From Nocardioides marinus (GTDB lineage: Bacteria; Pseudomonadota; Alphaproteobacteria; Rhodobacterales; Rhodobacteraceae): a DNA stretch of 64,000 bases. Shown piece by piece: positions 52,216 through 62,998 of this stretch (position 1 is the stretch's first letter; every line of letters starts with the position of its first letter). The notes below the pieces were generated by a model. That model did not search any database. It was given only the letters and a program-made list of their open reading frames with translations, and was not told the origin of the DNA. The DNA lies in the NCBI GenBank assembly GCA_019801415.1, contig JAHVJD010000007.1, positions 124,001 to 188,000 on the forward strand, given 5' to 3'. Position numbers and translations under genes: made by a program.

Positions 52216-53307
52216 ATGGCACAGAAACTGCTTTTGATGGCCGCAGGCGGTACCGGCGGCCACATGTTCCCGGCGCAGGCGCTGGCAGAACGGATGCTGG
52301 CGCGCGGCTGGCGGGTGAAACTGTCGACGGACGCGCGCGGCGCGCGCTATACCGGCGGCTTTCCCCACACGGTGGAGATCAGCCAGGTGTCCTCGGCCAC
52401 CTTTGCCCGCGGCGGATTGCTGGCCAAGGCGATGGTCGGGCCGAAGATCGCGGGCGGCGTGCTGTCGATGATGATGCAGATGCGGCGCGAGCGCCCGGAT
52501 GCGGTGGTGGGTTTTGGCGGTTATCCGTCGATCCCGGCGCTGGGGGCGGCGACATTGCTGAAGCTGCCGCGGATGATCCATGAGCAGAACGGCGTGCTGG
52601 GCCGGGTGAACCAGCTCTTTGCCAAGCGCGTGCAGGGTGTCGCCTGCGGCACCTGGCCCACCGATCTGCCCGAGGGGGTGCCGCATGAGCATGTGGGCAA
52701 CCCGGTGCGCCAGGCGGTGATGGAGCGCGCGGGCGCGGCCTATATTCCGCCGGGCGACTACCCGATGTCGCTCCTGGTGATGGGCGGTAGCCAGGGCGCG
52801 CGCATCCTGTCGGACGTGGTGCCGGGCGCGGTTGCCGCGCTGCCCGAGGCGATCCGGCAGCATCTGCGGGTGTCGCATCAGGCCCGCGCCGAGGACCAGG
52901 AGCGGGTTGCCGCCTTTTACGCCGAACACGGCATCAATGCCGATGTGCAGCCGTTCTTTCACGATGTGCCTGCCCGCATGTCGGAGGCGCAGCTGGTGAT
53001 TTCGCGCGCGGGCGCGTCCTCGGTTGCGGATATTTCGGTGATCGGGCGCCCCTCGATCCTGATCCCCTTTGCGGCCGCCGCCGGCGACCACCAAAGCGCC
53101 AATGCCCGCGGTCTGGCCGCAGCGGATGCCGCGGTGGTGATCCCCGAAAGCGCGCTTGATGTTTCGGTGCTGGCGGAGCATATGGGCGCAATTCTGAGTA
53201 ACCCGCAGGCCGCCACCCAGATGGCGACCGCTGCACTGAACGCCGGAATTCCCGATGCCACCGACCGTCTGGCGGCACTGGTGGAGCAACTGGCACAGGA
53301 AGGATAA
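52216..53307 (+). CDS. murG: Lipid II synthase MurG (GlcNAc transferase)
   Basis: This encodes 363 residues, GT28. The acceptor-domain loop is [17 protein letters not shown], with [10 protein letters not shown] and [11 protein letters not shown]; the donor domain has [11 protein letters not shown] and [12 protein letters not shown]. It adds GlcNAc to lipid I on the inner face of the membrane. A 170-bp leader separates it from ftsW. Confidence 0.96.
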   Translation: MAQKLLLMAAGGTGGHMFPAQALAERMLARGWRVKLSTDARGARYTGGFPHTVEISQVSSATFARGGLLAKAMVGPKIAGGVLSMMMQMRRERPDAVVGFGGYPSIPALGAATLLKLPRMIHEQNGVLGRVNQLFAKRVQGVACGTWPTDLPEGVPHEHVGNPVRQAVMERAGAAYIPPGDYPMSLLVMGGSQGARILSDVVPGAVAALPEAIRQHLRVSHQARAEDQERVAAFYAEHGINADVQPFFHDVPARMSEAQLVISRAGASSVADISVIGRPSILIPFAAAAGDHQSANARGLAAADAAVVIPESALDVSVLAEHMGAILSNPQAATQMATAALNAGIPDATDRLAALVEQLAQEG

Positions 53308-53311
53308 CGTG

Positions 53312-54709
53312 ATGAACCCTGCAACCAAGCTGCCCGGTGATGTCGGCCCGATCCATTTTGTCGGCATTGGCGGCATCGGCATGTCGGGCATTGCCGAAGT
53401 GCTGCTGAACCTCGGCTACAGCGTGCAGGGCTCGGACCTGAAGGCCAGCAAGATCACCGGACGGCTGGAAGAGCTGGGCGCGCGGATCTTTGTCGGCCAG
53501 CAGGCGGAAAACCTGGAAGGCGCTGCCGTTGTGGTGATCTCCTCGGCGATCAAGCCCGGCAACCCGGAGCTGGACGAGGCCCGCCGCCGCGGCCTGCCTG
53601 TGGTGCGCCGGGCCGACATGCTGGCCGAGCTGATGCGGCTGAAATCCAACATCGCCATCGGCGGCACCCATGGCAAGACCACCACCACCACCATGATGGC
53701 CGAGCTGATGGTGGCCGGCGGCTTTGATCCCACCATCATCAATGGCGGCATCATTCACGCCTACGGCTCCAACGCGCGGATGGGGCAGGGCGAATGGATG
53801 GTGGTCGAGGCGGACGAGAGCGACGGCTCGTTCAACCGGCTGCCCGCGACCATCGCCGTGGTCACCAACATCGATCCCGAGCATATGGAGCATTGGGGCG
53901 ACTTCGACCGGCTGCGCGACGGCTTCCTTGAGTTTGTCTCCAACATCCCCTTCTACGGCATCGCGGTCTGCTGCACCGACCATCCCGAGGTGCAGGCGCT
54001 GGTGGGGCGGATCTCGGACCGCCGGGTTGTCACCTACGGTTTCAACGCGCAGGCGGACGTGCGGGCGGTGAACCTGACCTACAAGGCGGGGGTGGCCCAT
54101 TTCGACGTGCACCTGCAGGCCGAGGGTCAGGTGATCGAGGGCTGCAGCCTGCCGATGCCGGGCGACCACAATGTCTCCAACGCCCTGTCGGCGGTGGCGG
54201 TGGCGCGGCATCTGGGCATGAAGAAGGAAGAAATCCGCGCGGCGCTTGCGGCCTTCGGCGGGGTGAACCGGCGCTTCACCAAGGTGGGCGAGGTGAACGG
54301 CGTCACCATCATCGACGATTACGGCCACCACCCGGTGGAGATTGCCGCGGTGCTGAAGGCGGCGCGCCAGGCCAGCGAGGGCCGGGTGATCGCGGTGCAT
54401 CAGCCGCACCGTTACTCGCGCCTGTCCAGCCTGTTCGACGATTTCTGCGCCTGTTTCAACGAGGCCGACGTGGTGGCCATCGCCGAGGTCTTTGCCGCAG
54501 GCGAGGATCCGATCGAGGGCGCCAGCCGCGATGATCTGGTGGCGGGGATGATCCGCCACGGCCATCGCCACGCCCGCGCCATTCTGGACGAAGACGATCT
54601 GGAGCGGCTGGTGCGCGAGCAGGCCCGGCCCGGCGACATCGTGGTCTGCCTTGGGGCGGGCACCATCAGCACCTGGGCCAACGGGCTGCCTGCGCGGTTG
54701 GCGCGGTGA
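53312..54709 (+). CDS. murC: UDP-MurNAc:L-Ala ligase MurC
   Basis: This encodes 465 residues. [17 protein letters not shown] opens the protein, the P-loop is [15 protein letters not shown], then [12 protein letters not shown] and [10 protein letters not shown]. It is the first amino-acid ligase of the pathway. It starts 4 bases after murG. Confidence 0.97.
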   Translation: MNPATKLPGDVGPIHFVGIGGIGMSGIAEVLLNLGYSVQGSDLKASKITGRLEELGARIFVGQQAENLEGAAVVVISSAIKPGNPELDEARRRGLPVVRRADMLAELMRLKSNIAIGGTHGKTTTTTMMAELMVAGGFDPTIINGGIIHAYGSNARMGQGEWMVVEADESDGSFNRLPATIAVVTNIDPEHMEHWGDFDRLRDGFLEFVSNIPFYGIAVCCTDHPEVQALVGRISDRRVVTYGFNAQADVRAVNLTYKAGVAHFDVHLQAEGQVIEGCSLPMPGDHNVSNALSAVAVARHLGMKKEEIRAALAAFGGVNRRFTKVGEVNGVTIIDDYGHHPVEIAAVLKAARQASEGRVIAVHQPHRYSRLSSLFDDFCACFNEADVVAIAEVFAAGEDPIEGASRDDLVAGMIRHGHRHARAILDEDDLERLVREQARPGDIVVCLGAGTISTWANGLPARLAR

Positions 54710-54779
54710 GCAATGCAAGCGGGAACGGGGGCGTGGCCCCCGGCGGCCTGCGGCGGCTTGGGCCGGGCTGTGTGGAACA

Positions 54780-55034
54780 ATGACGCCGTCGCTGACACTG
54801 GCGGCGGTCTGGGCCCTGGCGGCGAATGTGCTGGCGGTTCTGCCCAGCCGAGACAACCATTGGCGTCGCGCCTATGCGCTGATCGCGCTGGGAATCCCGC
54901 TTCTGGGTTACGTGACCTATGAAAATGGCCCCTGGTGGGGGTTGGCGGTGCTGGCCGCGGGCATGTCGGTGTTGCGCTGGCCGGTGATCTATTTCGGCCG
55001 CTGGCTGGCCCAGCGGTGGCGTCGCGGCACCTGA
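54780..55034 (+). CDS. DUF2484 small membrane protein
   Basis: This encodes 84 residues with two or three hydrophobic stretches (LTLAAVWALAANVLAVL, YALIALGIPLLGYVT, GLAVLAAGMSVLRW) and a basic end (WLAQRWRRGT). DUF2484 genes recur between murC and murB in Rhodobacteraceae, so a role at the cell envelope is plausible but unproven. Confidence 0.8.
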   Translation: MTPSLTLAAVWALAANVLAVLPSRDNHWRRAYALIALGIPLLGYVTYENGPWWGLAVLAAGMSVLRWPVIYFGRWLAQRWRRGT

Positions 55035-55144
55035 GCCGACCTGCTGGCGGCGAGATTTCGCCGATGCCACTTGCGGGCGGTCCATTGTCTTGCGGCCGCA
55101 TTCCTTGCTAGAGGCTGGCGGCAAAGGTTCGAGGGATAGATGTG

Positions 55145-56068
55145 ATGAATTTCGACGGAATCCGTGGCAAGTTGACGGCCAATCGCGATCTGGCGGGGCT
55201 GACCTGGCTGCGCGTGGGCGGGCCTGCGGATTACCTGTTTCAGCCTGCCGATGTGGACGACCTCGCAGCCTTTCTGCGCCAGCTGGACCCCGCCGTGCCG
55301 GTGTTCCCGATGGGGGTGGGCTCCAACCTGATCGTGCGGGATGGCGGCCTGCGGGCGGTGGTGATCCGGCTGGGGCGCGGCTTCAACGCGATCTCGGTCG
55401 AGGGCGACACGGTGACCGCAGGCGCTGCGGCACTGGATGCGCATGTGGCGCGCAAGGCGGCGGATGCGGGGGTCGACCTGACCTTCCTGCGCACCATTCC
55501 GGGCTCGATCGGCGGCGCGGTGCGGATGAATGCCGGCTGCTATGGCAGCTACGTCGCGGATGTGTTCGTCTCGGGCACCCTGGTGACGCGTCAGGGGGAA
55601 ATTCGCGAGATCACCGCCGAGGAGTTGCAGTTTCAGTATCGCCAGACGGCCTTCCCCGAAGGCGCGGTGCTGGTTTCGGCCACCTTGCGGGGCGCCGAGG
55701 GCGACCCGGAGGAGCTGCATGCGCGGATGCAGGCGCAGCTGGAGAAGCGGGATGCCACCCAGCCGACCCGGGAGCGGTCGGCGGGATCGACCTTCCGCAA
55801 CCCCGCGGGATTTTCCTCGACCGGGCAGGCAGATGACGTGCATGACCTGAAGGCCTGGAAGGTGATCGACGACGCCGGCATGCGCGGCGCCAGCCGGGGC
55901 GGTGCCCAGATGAGCGAGAAGCATTCCAACTTCCTGATCAATGCCGGTGGCGCCACCGCCGCGGATCTGGAAGGGCTGGGGGAAGATGTTCGGAAAAAGG
56001 TTTACGAAAATTCCGGCATTACGTTAGAGTGGGAAATTATGCGGATTGGTGAACCGCTTCCCCGATAA
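55145..56068 (+). CDS. murB: UDP-N-acetylenolpyruvoylglucosamine reductase MurB
   Basis: This encodes 307 residues, type I MurB. The FAD site is [14 protein letters not shown] and [19 protein letters not shown]; the catalytic Ser is in GSTFRNP ([12 protein letters not shown]) and the C-terminal [17 protein letters not shown] stands about 9 bases before the ATG; a GTG one codon earlier is possible. Confidence 0.96.
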   Translation: MNFDGIRGKLTANRDLAGLTWLRVGGPADYLFQPADVDDLAAFLRQLDPAVPVFPMGVGSNLIVRDGGLRAVVIRLGRGFNAISVEGDTVTAGAAALDAHVARKAADAGVDLTFLRTIPGSIGGAVRMNAGCYGSYVADVFVSGTLVTRQGEIREITAEELQFQYRQTAFPEGAVLVSATLRGAEGDPEELHARMQAQLEKRDATQPTRERSAGSTFRNPAGFSSTGQADDVHDLKAWKVIDDAGMRGASRGGAQMSEKHSNFLINAGGATAADLEGLGEDVRKKVYENSGITLEWEIMRIGEPLPR

Positions 56069-56177
56069 CTGGATTTAACCGGGTAACGTCAATGGGTTGA
56101 CCTTTGGTTTCCCGCTGTCCATTCCGGGTGAGCACGGAGGCGTGCGGTGATTCCCGTGGCCCATGGTAAAAACACTG

Positions 56178-56192
56178 TTAACGCCCCGGTAA
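56178..56192 (+). promoter_or_regulatory. Candidate CtrA site before ddlB-ftsQA
   Basis: TTAA-CGCCCCG-GTAA, one mismatch from TTAA-N7-TTAA, 170 bases before the ddlB start in the longest gap of this part of the cluster (280 bp). Confidence 0.45.
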
Positions 56193-56362
56193 CGATTTGG
56201 GCGTTAGGGTGGCGGGCAGGCGGCGCGGACTGCAGGCCTGCGGCGTCGGGGCAGGCTATCGCCGCGATTGGCCGGGGATGATCCGGCAACACGACATAAG
56301 GCGGATCCGGAAAGGATTCCAAGAAACTGGGGCAAAAGCCCCGCATATTGAGGCGCTTGGTG

Positions 56363-57283
56363 GTGAGTAGGTCGAGCAGGACACTCCCGAAGGTCGCGGT
56401 GCTGATGGGCGGGCCATCAGCCGAACGCGAGGTATCGCTGTCCAGCGGTCGCGAATGTGCGGCGGCGCTGCGCGGTGAGGGGTATGAGGTTGTCGAGGTG
56501 GATGCCGGCGCGGATCTGTGCGCGCGGCTGACCGAGGTGCAACCCGATGTTGTTTTCAATGCGCTGCATGGCCGCTGGGGCGAAGACGGCTGCGTGCAGG
56601 GCATACTGGAATGGCTGAAGATCCCCTATACCCACTCGGGCGTGCTGGCCTCGGCGCTGGCGATGGACAAGCAGCGCTCCAAGGCGGCGTTCCGGGCGGC
56701 CGGGCTGCCGGTGGTGGAGAGCGGGCTGTTTGCCAAGTCAGAGGTCAGCGCGGGTCACGTGATGGCACCGCCCTACGTGGTGAAACCCAACAACGAAGGT
56801 TCCAGCGTCGGCATCTACATCGTGCATGAGGCCGCCAACGGCCCGCCGCAGCTGGCACCGGAGATGCCGGATGAAGTGATGGTCGAGACCTTCGCGCCGG
56901 GCCGCGAACTGACCACCACCGTGATGGGAGACCGGGCGCTGACGGTGACGGATATCCTCACGGACGGCTGGTATGACTACGATGCCAAGTACAAGCCCGG
57001 CGGCTCGCGCCATGTGCTGCCTGCGGATCTGCCGCAGGAGATTTTCGACCTCTGCCTCGACTACGCGCTGCAGGCGCACGCGGCCCTGGGCTGTCGCGGT
57101 GTCAGCCGCACCGACTTCCGCTGGGACGAGGCGCGCGGCGCGCGTGGGCTGATCCTCCTTGAGACCAATACCCAGCCCGGCATGACGCCGACCTCGCTGG
57201 CGCCGGAGCAGGCAGCCCATTGCGGCATCAGCTTTGGTCGCTTGTGCGCCTGGATGGTGGAGGACGCTTCATGCGGGCGCTGA
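56363..57283 (+). CDS. ddlB: D-alanine-D-alanine ligase DdlB
   Basis: This encodes 306 residues of the ATP-grasp fold: [44 protein letters not shown], and [18 protein letters not shown]. It provides D-Ala-D-Ala for MurF. The start is read as GTG 56363 (GTGAGTAGG, preceded by GAGGCG), giving [11 protein letters not shown]; a TTG at 56348 is less likely. It overlaps ftsQ by 13 bases. Confidence 0.95.
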   Translation: MSRSSRTLPKVAVLMGGPSAEREVSLSSGRECAAALRGEGYEVVEVDAGADLCARLTEVQPDVVFNALHGRWGEDGCVQGILEWLKIPYTHSGVLASALAMDKQRSKAAFRAAGLPVVESGLFAKSEVSAGHVMAPPYVVKPNNEGSSVGIYIVHEAANGPPQLAPEMPDEVMVETFAPGRELTTTVMGDRALTVTDILTDGWYDYDAKYKPGGSRHVLPADLPQEIFDLCLDYALQAHAALGCRGVSRTDFRWDEARGARGLILLETNTQPGMTPTSLAPEQAAHCGISFGRLCAWMVEDASCGR

Positions 57284-58167
57284 AGCAGCGGTTTGGCCGT
57301 CCGGCCTCGGCAGGGCGGGCCGATCCGGCACCTTCGCGGCTGAAGTACCGATTGCAGCGCTGGATGCTGACCCCCGGAATTCGCTTCGGGCTGCGGTTCG
57401 GGGTTCCATTTTGCCTGATCCTGGCGGCGGCCGGTGGCTACCTCGCGAACGAGGAGCGGCGCGCGGATCTGCTGGCGCTGGTGCAGGACGCCCGTACCGC
57501 GATCGAGCAGCGCCCGGAATTCATGGTGAACGTGATGGCGGTGGACGGCGCCGGTCCAAGCGTTGCGCAGGACATCCGCGAGGTGATCTCGGTGGATTTC
57601 CCGGTCAGCTCCTTCGATCTGGATCTTGAGCATATCCGCGATGTCATCACCGGGCTGGACCCGGTCCGGAGTGCCAGCGTGCGGATCCGTCCCGGTGGCA
57701 TCCTGCAGGTGGACGTGGTCGAGCGTGAACCGGCTCTGGTCTGGCGCAGCCGCGAGGGGCTGGCGCTGCTTGACAAGGACGGCATTCACGTCGCCGAGCT
57801 GGGGCGGCGCAGCCTGCATCCGGACCTGCCGCTGATCGCGGGCAAGGGGGCGGCTGCCAAGGCGGAGGAGGCATTGCGCCTGTTCGCGGCGGCGCGCCCG
57901 CTGGGGCCGCGGCTGCGCGGGCTGGTGCGGGTCGGCGAGAGGCGCTGGGACGTGGTTCTGGACCGGGGGCAACGCATCATGTTGCCTGCCCGCAATCCGG
58001 TGCCGGCGCTGGAGCGGGTGCTGGCGGTGAATGAGGTGCAAGATTTGCTGGAACGCGATGTCGCCGCGGTGGACATGCGTCTGGCCGGGCGTCCGACGGT
58101 GCGCATGGCCGAGAATGCAGTGGAAAACTGGTGGCGGATCAGGCAGTTGAATGGGGGCGGGCAGTAA
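57271..58167 (+). CDS. ftsQ: Cell division protein FtsQ
   Basis: This encodes 298 residues. A basic cytoplasmic tail precedes one membrane helix (about residues 46-63), then a POTRA domain ([24 protein letters not shown]) and the FtsQ domain with [22 protein letters not shown]. It links the early ring to FtsL/B and FtsWI. GGAGGACG before ATG 57271 supports a start inside the ddlB end. Confidence 0.93.
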   Translation: MRALKQRFGRPASAGRADPAPSRLKYRLQRWMLTPGIRFGLRFGVPFCLILAAAGGYLANEERRADLLALVQDARTAIEQRPEFMVNVMAVDGAGPSVAQDIREVISVDFPVSSFDLDLEHIRDVITGLDPVRSASVRIRPGGILQVDVVEREPALVWRSREGLALLDKDGIHVAELGRRSLHPDLPLIAGKGAAAKAEEALRLFAAARPLGPRLRGLVRVGERRWDVVLDRGQRIMLPARNPVPALERVLAVNEVQDLLERDVAAVDMRLAGRPTVRMAENAVENWWRIRQLNGGGQ

Positions 58168-58168
58168 A

Positions 58169-59503
58169 ATGACAGATCTCTATCAATCGCAGCGGGCGAT
58201 GCGGCAGATGCGCCGGCAGGCGATGCAGCGCGGCGTGGTTGCCATTCTGGACGTGGGCAGCTCCAAGATTGCCTGTCTGGTGCTGCGGTTTGACGGCAGC
58301 GCGCGGCTCAGCGAGGACGGCTCGATCGGCGCCCTGGCCGGCCAGTCCGGGTTCCGGGTGATCGGTGCGGCGACCACGCGCTCGCGCGGGGTGCAGTTCG
58401 GCGAGATCACCGCGATGCAGGAGACCGAGCGGGCAATCCGCACCGCGGTGCAGGCGGCACAACGCATGGCTGAGGTGCGCGTCGATCACGTGATCGCCTG
58501 TTTCTCGGGGGCCAACCCGCGGTCCTATGGGCTGGATGCGACCCTCGACCTGAAGGGGCAGGAGGTCACCGAACAGGATGTGGCGGAGGTGCTGGCCGCC
58601 TGCGAAGTGCCCGAATACGGTGCCGGGCGCGAGGTGCTGCACGCGCAGCCGGTGAATTTTGCGCTCGACAACCGCTCCGGTCTTGCCGACCCGCGCGGTC
58701 AGCTGGGGCAGACGCTGGCGGTGGACATGCACATGCTGACCGTGGATGCGATGGCGGTGCAGAACCTGGTGCGCTGCATCCAGCGCTGTGACCTGGAGCT
58801 GGCCGGGATCGCCTCGTCGGCCTATGCGTCGGGGTTTTCGGCGCTGGTCGAGGACGAGCAGGAGCTGGGCGCAGCCTGCATCGACATGGGCGGTGGGACG
58901 ACCTCGATTTCGATCTTCATGAAAAAGCACATGATCTATGCCGACGCCGTGCGTCTGGGTGGTGATCATGTGACCAGCGACATCTCGATGGGGCTCGGGG
59001 TGTCGATGTCGGTGGCCGAGCGCACCAAGAACAAGCACGGCGGCGTGCATGCCACCGGGGCGGATGACCGCGAGATCATCGAGATCGGCGGTGACACCGG
59101 CGATTGGGAGCATGACCGCCGCACTGTCAGCCGGGCCGAGTTGATCGGCATCATGCGGCCGCGGGTCGAGGAGATCCTCGAGGATGTCCGTGCCCGGCTC
59201 GACGCTGCCGGTTTCGAGTACCTGCCGAGCCAGCAGATCGTGCTGACCGGCGGCTCCAGCCAGATCCTCGGGCTGGACGGACTGGCCAGCCGGATCCTGG
59301 GCCAGCAGGTGCGGCTGGGCCGCCCCTTGCGCGTGCACGGGCTGCCGCAGGCGGCGACCGGTCCGGGCTTTGCCTCGGCGGTGGGGCTGTGCCTCTTTGC
59401 GGCGCACCCACAGGATGAGTGGTGGGATTTTGACATGCCCGCCCGCAGCCACCCGGCCGGCACGCTGGGGCGCGCGGTCCGTTGGTTCCGCGACAACTGG
59501 TAG
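58169..59503 (+). CDS. ftsA: Cell division protein FtsA
   Basis: This encodes 444 residues, actin-like ATPase. VAILDVGSSKIACLVLRF is the phosphate-1 motif, ACIDMGGGTTSISIF phosphate-2, and IVLTGGSSQILGL the adenosine motif. The C-terminus ends with an amphipathic helix (GRAVRWFRDNW) that anchors FtsZ to the membrane. It starts one base after the ftsQ stop. Confidence 0.96.
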   Translation: MTDLYQSQRAMRQMRRQAMQRGVVAILDVGSSKIACLVLRFDGSARLSEDGSIGALAGQSGFRVIGAATTRSRGVQFGEITAMQETERAIRTAVQAAQRMAEVRVDHVIACFSGANPRSYGLDATLDLKGQEVTEQDVAEVLAACEVPEYGAGREVLHAQPVNFALDNRSGLADPRGQLGQTLAVDMHMLTVDAMAVQNLVRCIQRCDLELAGIASSAYASGFSALVEDEQELGAACIDMGGGTTSISIFMKKHMIYADAVRLGGDHVTSDISMGLGVSMSVAERTKNKHGGVHATGADDREIIEIGGDTGDWEHDRRTVSRAELIGIMRPRVEEILEDVRARLDAAGFEYLPSQQIVLTGGSSQILGLDGLASRILGQQVRLGRPLRVHGLPQAATGPGFASAVGLCLFAAHPQDEWWDFDMPARSHPAGTLGRAVRWFRDNW

Positions 59504-59876
59504 GACAGCAGGAAATCACGCGCTCGCGGTAAAGATCACGTGACAGGGCTGGTCACAGCCGTTAGAATCGCGTTAACGCCCGCAAAAAATATGCGGCGAT
59601 TCAGCAGGCCGGGCAGTGGCCAGCCAAACTTGGAAACCCGATCCTCCGTGCCCTGTGGGCAGGGTTGGTGCGGTTTTGTTGTGTTCCGGTTGTGCCTCTT
59701 CCCCCATATCTGCTAGGGACGGCAAAATACCGCGGGTTTGTCCTCAGAATGGGGCCTATTTCGTGGAAGATCGCGCTTTTTGGGATGACGGAACTGGCCC
59801 TGCGCGGTAAGATTATAGTGAACTGGACAGGAAAAAGCCCTTTGCGGGAAGGGCGGGTAACACAGGCGGTAAGAGC
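59504..59876 (+). promoter_or_regulatory. ftsZ upstream regulatory region
   Basis: These 373 bases have no gene and separate ftsA from ftsZ, so ftsZ very likely has its own promoter. The region holds a candidate CtrA site at 59562-59576 and several AT-rich words (AAAATACC, GATTATAGTG). Confidence 0.55.
59562..59576 (+). promoter_or_regulatory. Candidate CtrA site before ftsZ
   Basis: TTAG-AATCGCG-TTAA, one mismatch from TTAA-N7-TTAA. In Caulobacter CtrA represses ftsZ from its promoter, so position and motif agree. Confidence 0.5.
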
Positions 59877-61622
59877 ATGACGTTGAATCTATCGATGCCC
59901 GGGCAGGAAGAGTTGAAGCCGAAGATCACGGTGTTTGGTGTCGGCGGGGCCGGCGGCAACGCCGTCAACAACATGATCGCCAAGGAGCTGGACGGCGTCG
60001 AGTTCGTCGTCGCCAACACCGACGCCCAGGCGCTGCAGCAAAGCTCGGCCAAGAGCCGCATCCAGCTGGGTGTGAAAGTCACCGAAGGTCTGGGCGCAGG
60101 CGCTCGTCCGCAGGTGGGCTCTGCCGCCGCCGAGGAAAGCATCGAGCAGATCGTCGACCACCTGGCGGGCGCGCATATGTGCTTCATCACCGCGGGCATG
60201 GGCGGCGGCACCGGCACCGGTGCGGCCCCGATCATCGCGCAGGCCGCCCGCGAGCTGGGCGTGCTGACCGTCGGCGTGGTGACCAAACCTTTCCAGTTCG
60301 AAGGTCTGAAGCGCATGCGTCAGGCCGAAAGCGGTGTCGAGAGCCTGCAGAAGGTGGTCGATACGCTGATCATCATCCCGAACCAGAACCTGTTCCGCCT
60401 CGCCAACGAGAAAACCACCTTCACCGAGGCGTTCTCGATGGCGGATGACGTGCTGTACCAGGGCGTCAAGGGCGTGACCGACCTGATGGTCCGTCCGGGC
60501 CTGATCAACCTCGACTTTGCCGACGTCCGCGCCGTGATGGACGAAATGGGCAAGGCGATGATGGGCACCGGCGAAGGCGAAGGCGAAGACCGCGCGGTCC
60601 AGGCCGCCGAGAAGGCGATTGCCAACCCGCTGTTGGACGAAATCAGCCTGAAAGGCGCGCGCGGCGTGCTGATCAACATCACCGGTTCGCACGACCTGAC
60701 CCTGTTCGAACTGGACGAAGCCGCCAACCGCATCCGCGAGGAAGTCGATCCGGACGCCAACATCATCGTCGGCTCCACCTTGGATACCGAGATGGAAGGC
60801 CGCATGCGGGTGTCCGTGGTGGCCACCGGCATCGACGCCAGCGATGTGAACACCGACATTCCGGTGCCGCGCCGCCCGATGTCCGCGCCGCTGCGCCAGA
60901 CCGTGAGCGTCGAGGAAACCCGCGCCGCTGCGCCGCTGGAACTGGATACCCCGGTCGAGCAGCCCGCAGCCGAAGTGGCCGCCACGCAGCCCGCCCCGGC
61001 ACAGCCGGCCCCCCAGGCGCCTGCTGCTGAAAGCGTGCACGCGGTGGAGGAACCCTCGCTTTTCGCCGAGATGAACACGCCGGAAGCGGCTGACGACCAC
61101 GGTGGCGAAGTCATCGAGACCAACGACCAGCTGGGCGACGACGGCCTGCCGCCGCCGGCCTACCAGCCCGACGTTCCGGAGTTCCGCCCGCAGGCAGATG
61201 CGGTCGAGCCGCAGGCCGACAGCTTCATCGCCCCCAAGGCGCCGGCCCCCGGCACCCCCTCGCCGCAGGCGCTGGAGCGGTTGCAGGCCGCCGCCAAACG
61301 CGCGCAGCCGCCGGTTGGACAGCCGCAGCGTCCGGCCATCGTCTCGGCCACGCAGACTGCGCAACCGCATCAGCAGCCGCAACAACAGCAGCCGCAGCAG
61401 CAGGGCGAGGGCCAGCGCCGCTTTGGCCTGAACTCGCTGATCCACCGCATGACCGGCAGCGCCGAGTCCGCCTCTGGCGGTGCCAAGCATCAGCCCCAGC
61501 AGATGCGGCAGCAGCCCGCGATGCAGGCGCAAGCGCCGCAGCCGCAACCGCAGACCCAGCAGGCTGACCCGGATCAGGAACGCATCGAAATCCCCGCTTT
61601 CCTGCGTCGCCAGGCCAATTAA
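59877..61622 (+). CDS. ftsZ: Cell division GTPase FtsZ
   Basis: This encodes 581 residues, much longer than the 380 of E. coli. The tubulin-like core (about 15-320) has [15 protein letters not shown], the T4 loop [12 protein letters not shown] and the T7 region [12 protein letters not shown] 240-residue linker rich in Pro, Gln and Ala follows, including [11 protein letters not shown], then the conserved C-terminal peptide [12 protein letters not shown] that binds FtsA. Long linkers are usual in alphaproteobacteria. A terminator follows. Confidence 0.97.
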   Translation: MTLNLSMPGQEELKPKITVFGVGGAGGNAVNNMIAKELDGVEFVVANTDAQALQQSSAKSRIQLGVKVTEGLGAGARPQVGSAAAEESIEQIVDHLAGAHMCFITAGMGGGTGTGAAPIIAQAARELGVLTVGVVTKPFQFEGLKRMRQAESGVESLQKVVDTLIIIPNQNLFRLANEKTTFTEAFSMADDVLYQGVKGVTDLMVRPGLINLDFADVRAVMDEMGKAMMGTGEGEGEDRAVQAAEKAIANPLLDEISLKGARGVLINITGSHDLTLFELDEAANRIREEVDPDANIIVGSTLDTEMEGRMRVSVVATGIDASDVNTDIPVPRRPMSAPLRQTVSVEETRAAAPLELDTPVEQPAAEVAATQPAPAQPAPQAPAAESVHAVEEPSLFAEMNTPEAADDHGGEVIETNDQLGDDGLPPPAYQPDVPEFRPQADAVEPQADSFIAPKAPAPGTPSPQALERLQAAAKRAQPPVGQPQRPAIVSATQTAQPHQQPQQQQPQQQGEGQRRFGLNSLIHRMTGSAESASGGAKHQPQQMRQQPAMQAQAPQPQPQTQQADPDQERIEIPAFLRRQAN

Positions 61623-61646
61623 GCGATCACAACTGAAGTCTGAAGG

Positions 61647-61669
61647 AGCCGCCGTTGAGGCGGCTTTTT
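61647..61669 (+). terminator. Intrinsic terminator of ftsZ
   Basis: AGCCGCC pairs with GGCGGCT over a 5-base loop, then TTTTT, 25 bases after the stop. Confidence 0.9.
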
Positions 61670-61821
61670 CTATATTAAACAAGCCAGTAGATAGGTCTGC
61701 GCGGTGTTTTGCCTATCTGTTACAGTCATGTTTCAATCCGTTACAAAGATTGAGTTGTAGGTTTTTTTCCTAAACCTTAACTCTCATCCGCAACACGGCC
61801 GCAGAGGTCGGACACAGTGGA

Positions 61822-62769
61822 ATGAGGCACATCGTGCAAAATACGCTCAAGGCATCGGTGACATTTGAAGGGGTTGGTCTGCACACCGGCAAGCCTGCCC
61901 GCATGACGCTGATCCCGGCTCCGGCGGGGCACGGGATCGTGTTCAAGCGCACCGACATCGCCCTGGGTAATACGCTGATCCCGGCGCGCTGGGATCTGGT
62001 CGAGCGCAGCCCGCTGTGCACCCGGCTGGTCAATGCCGCCGGTGTCAGCGTGTCCACGGTCGAACACATCATGGCGGCGCTGGCCGGGTGTGGCGTGCAC
62101 AACGCGCTGGTGGAGATTGACGGCCCGGAAGTTCCGATCGTCGACGGCTCCTCGGCGCCGTTCGTGCGGGGCATCATGCAGCAGGGCGTTCAGCGCCTCG
62201 GCGTGCCGATCGTCGCCTACCAGGTGCTGAAGCCGGTGACGGTTGAAAAGGATGGCGCGCGCGCGACGTTGCTGCCCAGCGATGGCCTGACCATCGAATT
62301 CCACATCGACTTCGCCGAGGAGGCCATCGGCCGCCAGAGCCGGACGCTGGACATGCGCAACGGCAGCTTCGCGCGGGAGCTGTGCGACAGCCGGACCTTC
62401 TGCCGCCAGGCGGATGTGGAAGCCATGCAGGCAAACGGTCTGGCGCTGGGTGGCGTGCCGGGTGAGAACGCCGTGGTGTTTGACGGCGCGCGGGTCGAAA
62501 GCGGCCTGGGGCTGCGCCATGCGGATGAACCTGTACGCCACAAGATGCTGGACGCCCTGGGCGATCTGGCGCTGGCTGGGGGGCCGATCTTGGGGCGCTA
62601 TGTTGGCGAGCGCGCGGGGCATGCGCTGACCAACACGCTGCTGCGCGCCCTGTTTGCGGAGCCGGGCGCAGTCCGGGCCGTCGCCTGTGATGCGGCGATG
62701 ACCGCCCGGCTGCCGGGGCAGGGGCTGATCTGGTCGGAAATTCCGGCCGAACAGCGCCGCGTTGCATAA
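61822..62769 (+). CDS. lpxC: UDP-3-O-acyl-N-acetylglucosamine deacetylase LpxC
   Basis: This encodes 315 residues with two similar halves. Zinc ligands are His in VSTVEHIMAALAG and His/Asp in VRHKMLDALGDL; the catalytic His lies in ERAGHALTNTLL. EIDGPEVPIVDGSSAPF is a family mark. It commits UDP-GlcNAc to lipid A. It has its own leader after the ftsZ terminator and its own terminator. Confidence 0.97.
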   Translation: MRHIVQNTLKASVTFEGVGLHTGKPARMTLIPAPAGHGIVFKRTDIALGNTLIPARWDLVERSPLCTRLVNAAGVSVSTVEHIMAALAGCGVHNALVEIDGPEVPIVDGSSAPFVRGIMQQGVQRLGVPIVAYQVLKPVTVEKDGARATLLPSDGLTIEFHIDFAEEAIGRQSRTLDMRNGSFARELCDSRTFCRQADVEAMQANGLALGGVPGENAVVFDGARVESGLGLRHADEPVRHKMLDALGDLALAGGPILGRYVGERAGHALTNTLLRALFAEPGAVRAVACDAAMTARLPGQGLIWSEIPAEQRRVA

Positions 62770-62799
62770 GGCAAAAACCTGAAACGAGCATTCAACTGG

Positions 62800-62827
62800 C
62801 CCGGGGCGTCTGCGCTCCGGGTCTTTT
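62800..62827 (+). terminator. Intrinsic terminator of lpxC
   Basis: A 9-bp stem CCCGGGGCG with CGCTCCGGG (one G-T pair) is followed by TCTTTT. Confidence 0.8.
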
Positions 62828-62998
62828 CCTGCGGGCCTTTTATGCGCGCAGGGGGCAGGCGCTCTTGACCATGGCGCGCTTTCTCTGCCATCTGGGCGCG
62901 CATGGCGCAAAAGACGTTTTGCGCGCCATTTGAATATGCTAGACCCGGCATAACCGGGGCGCAGACCCGCGAAGGAAACGACGGTGAGGTTAGGCACT

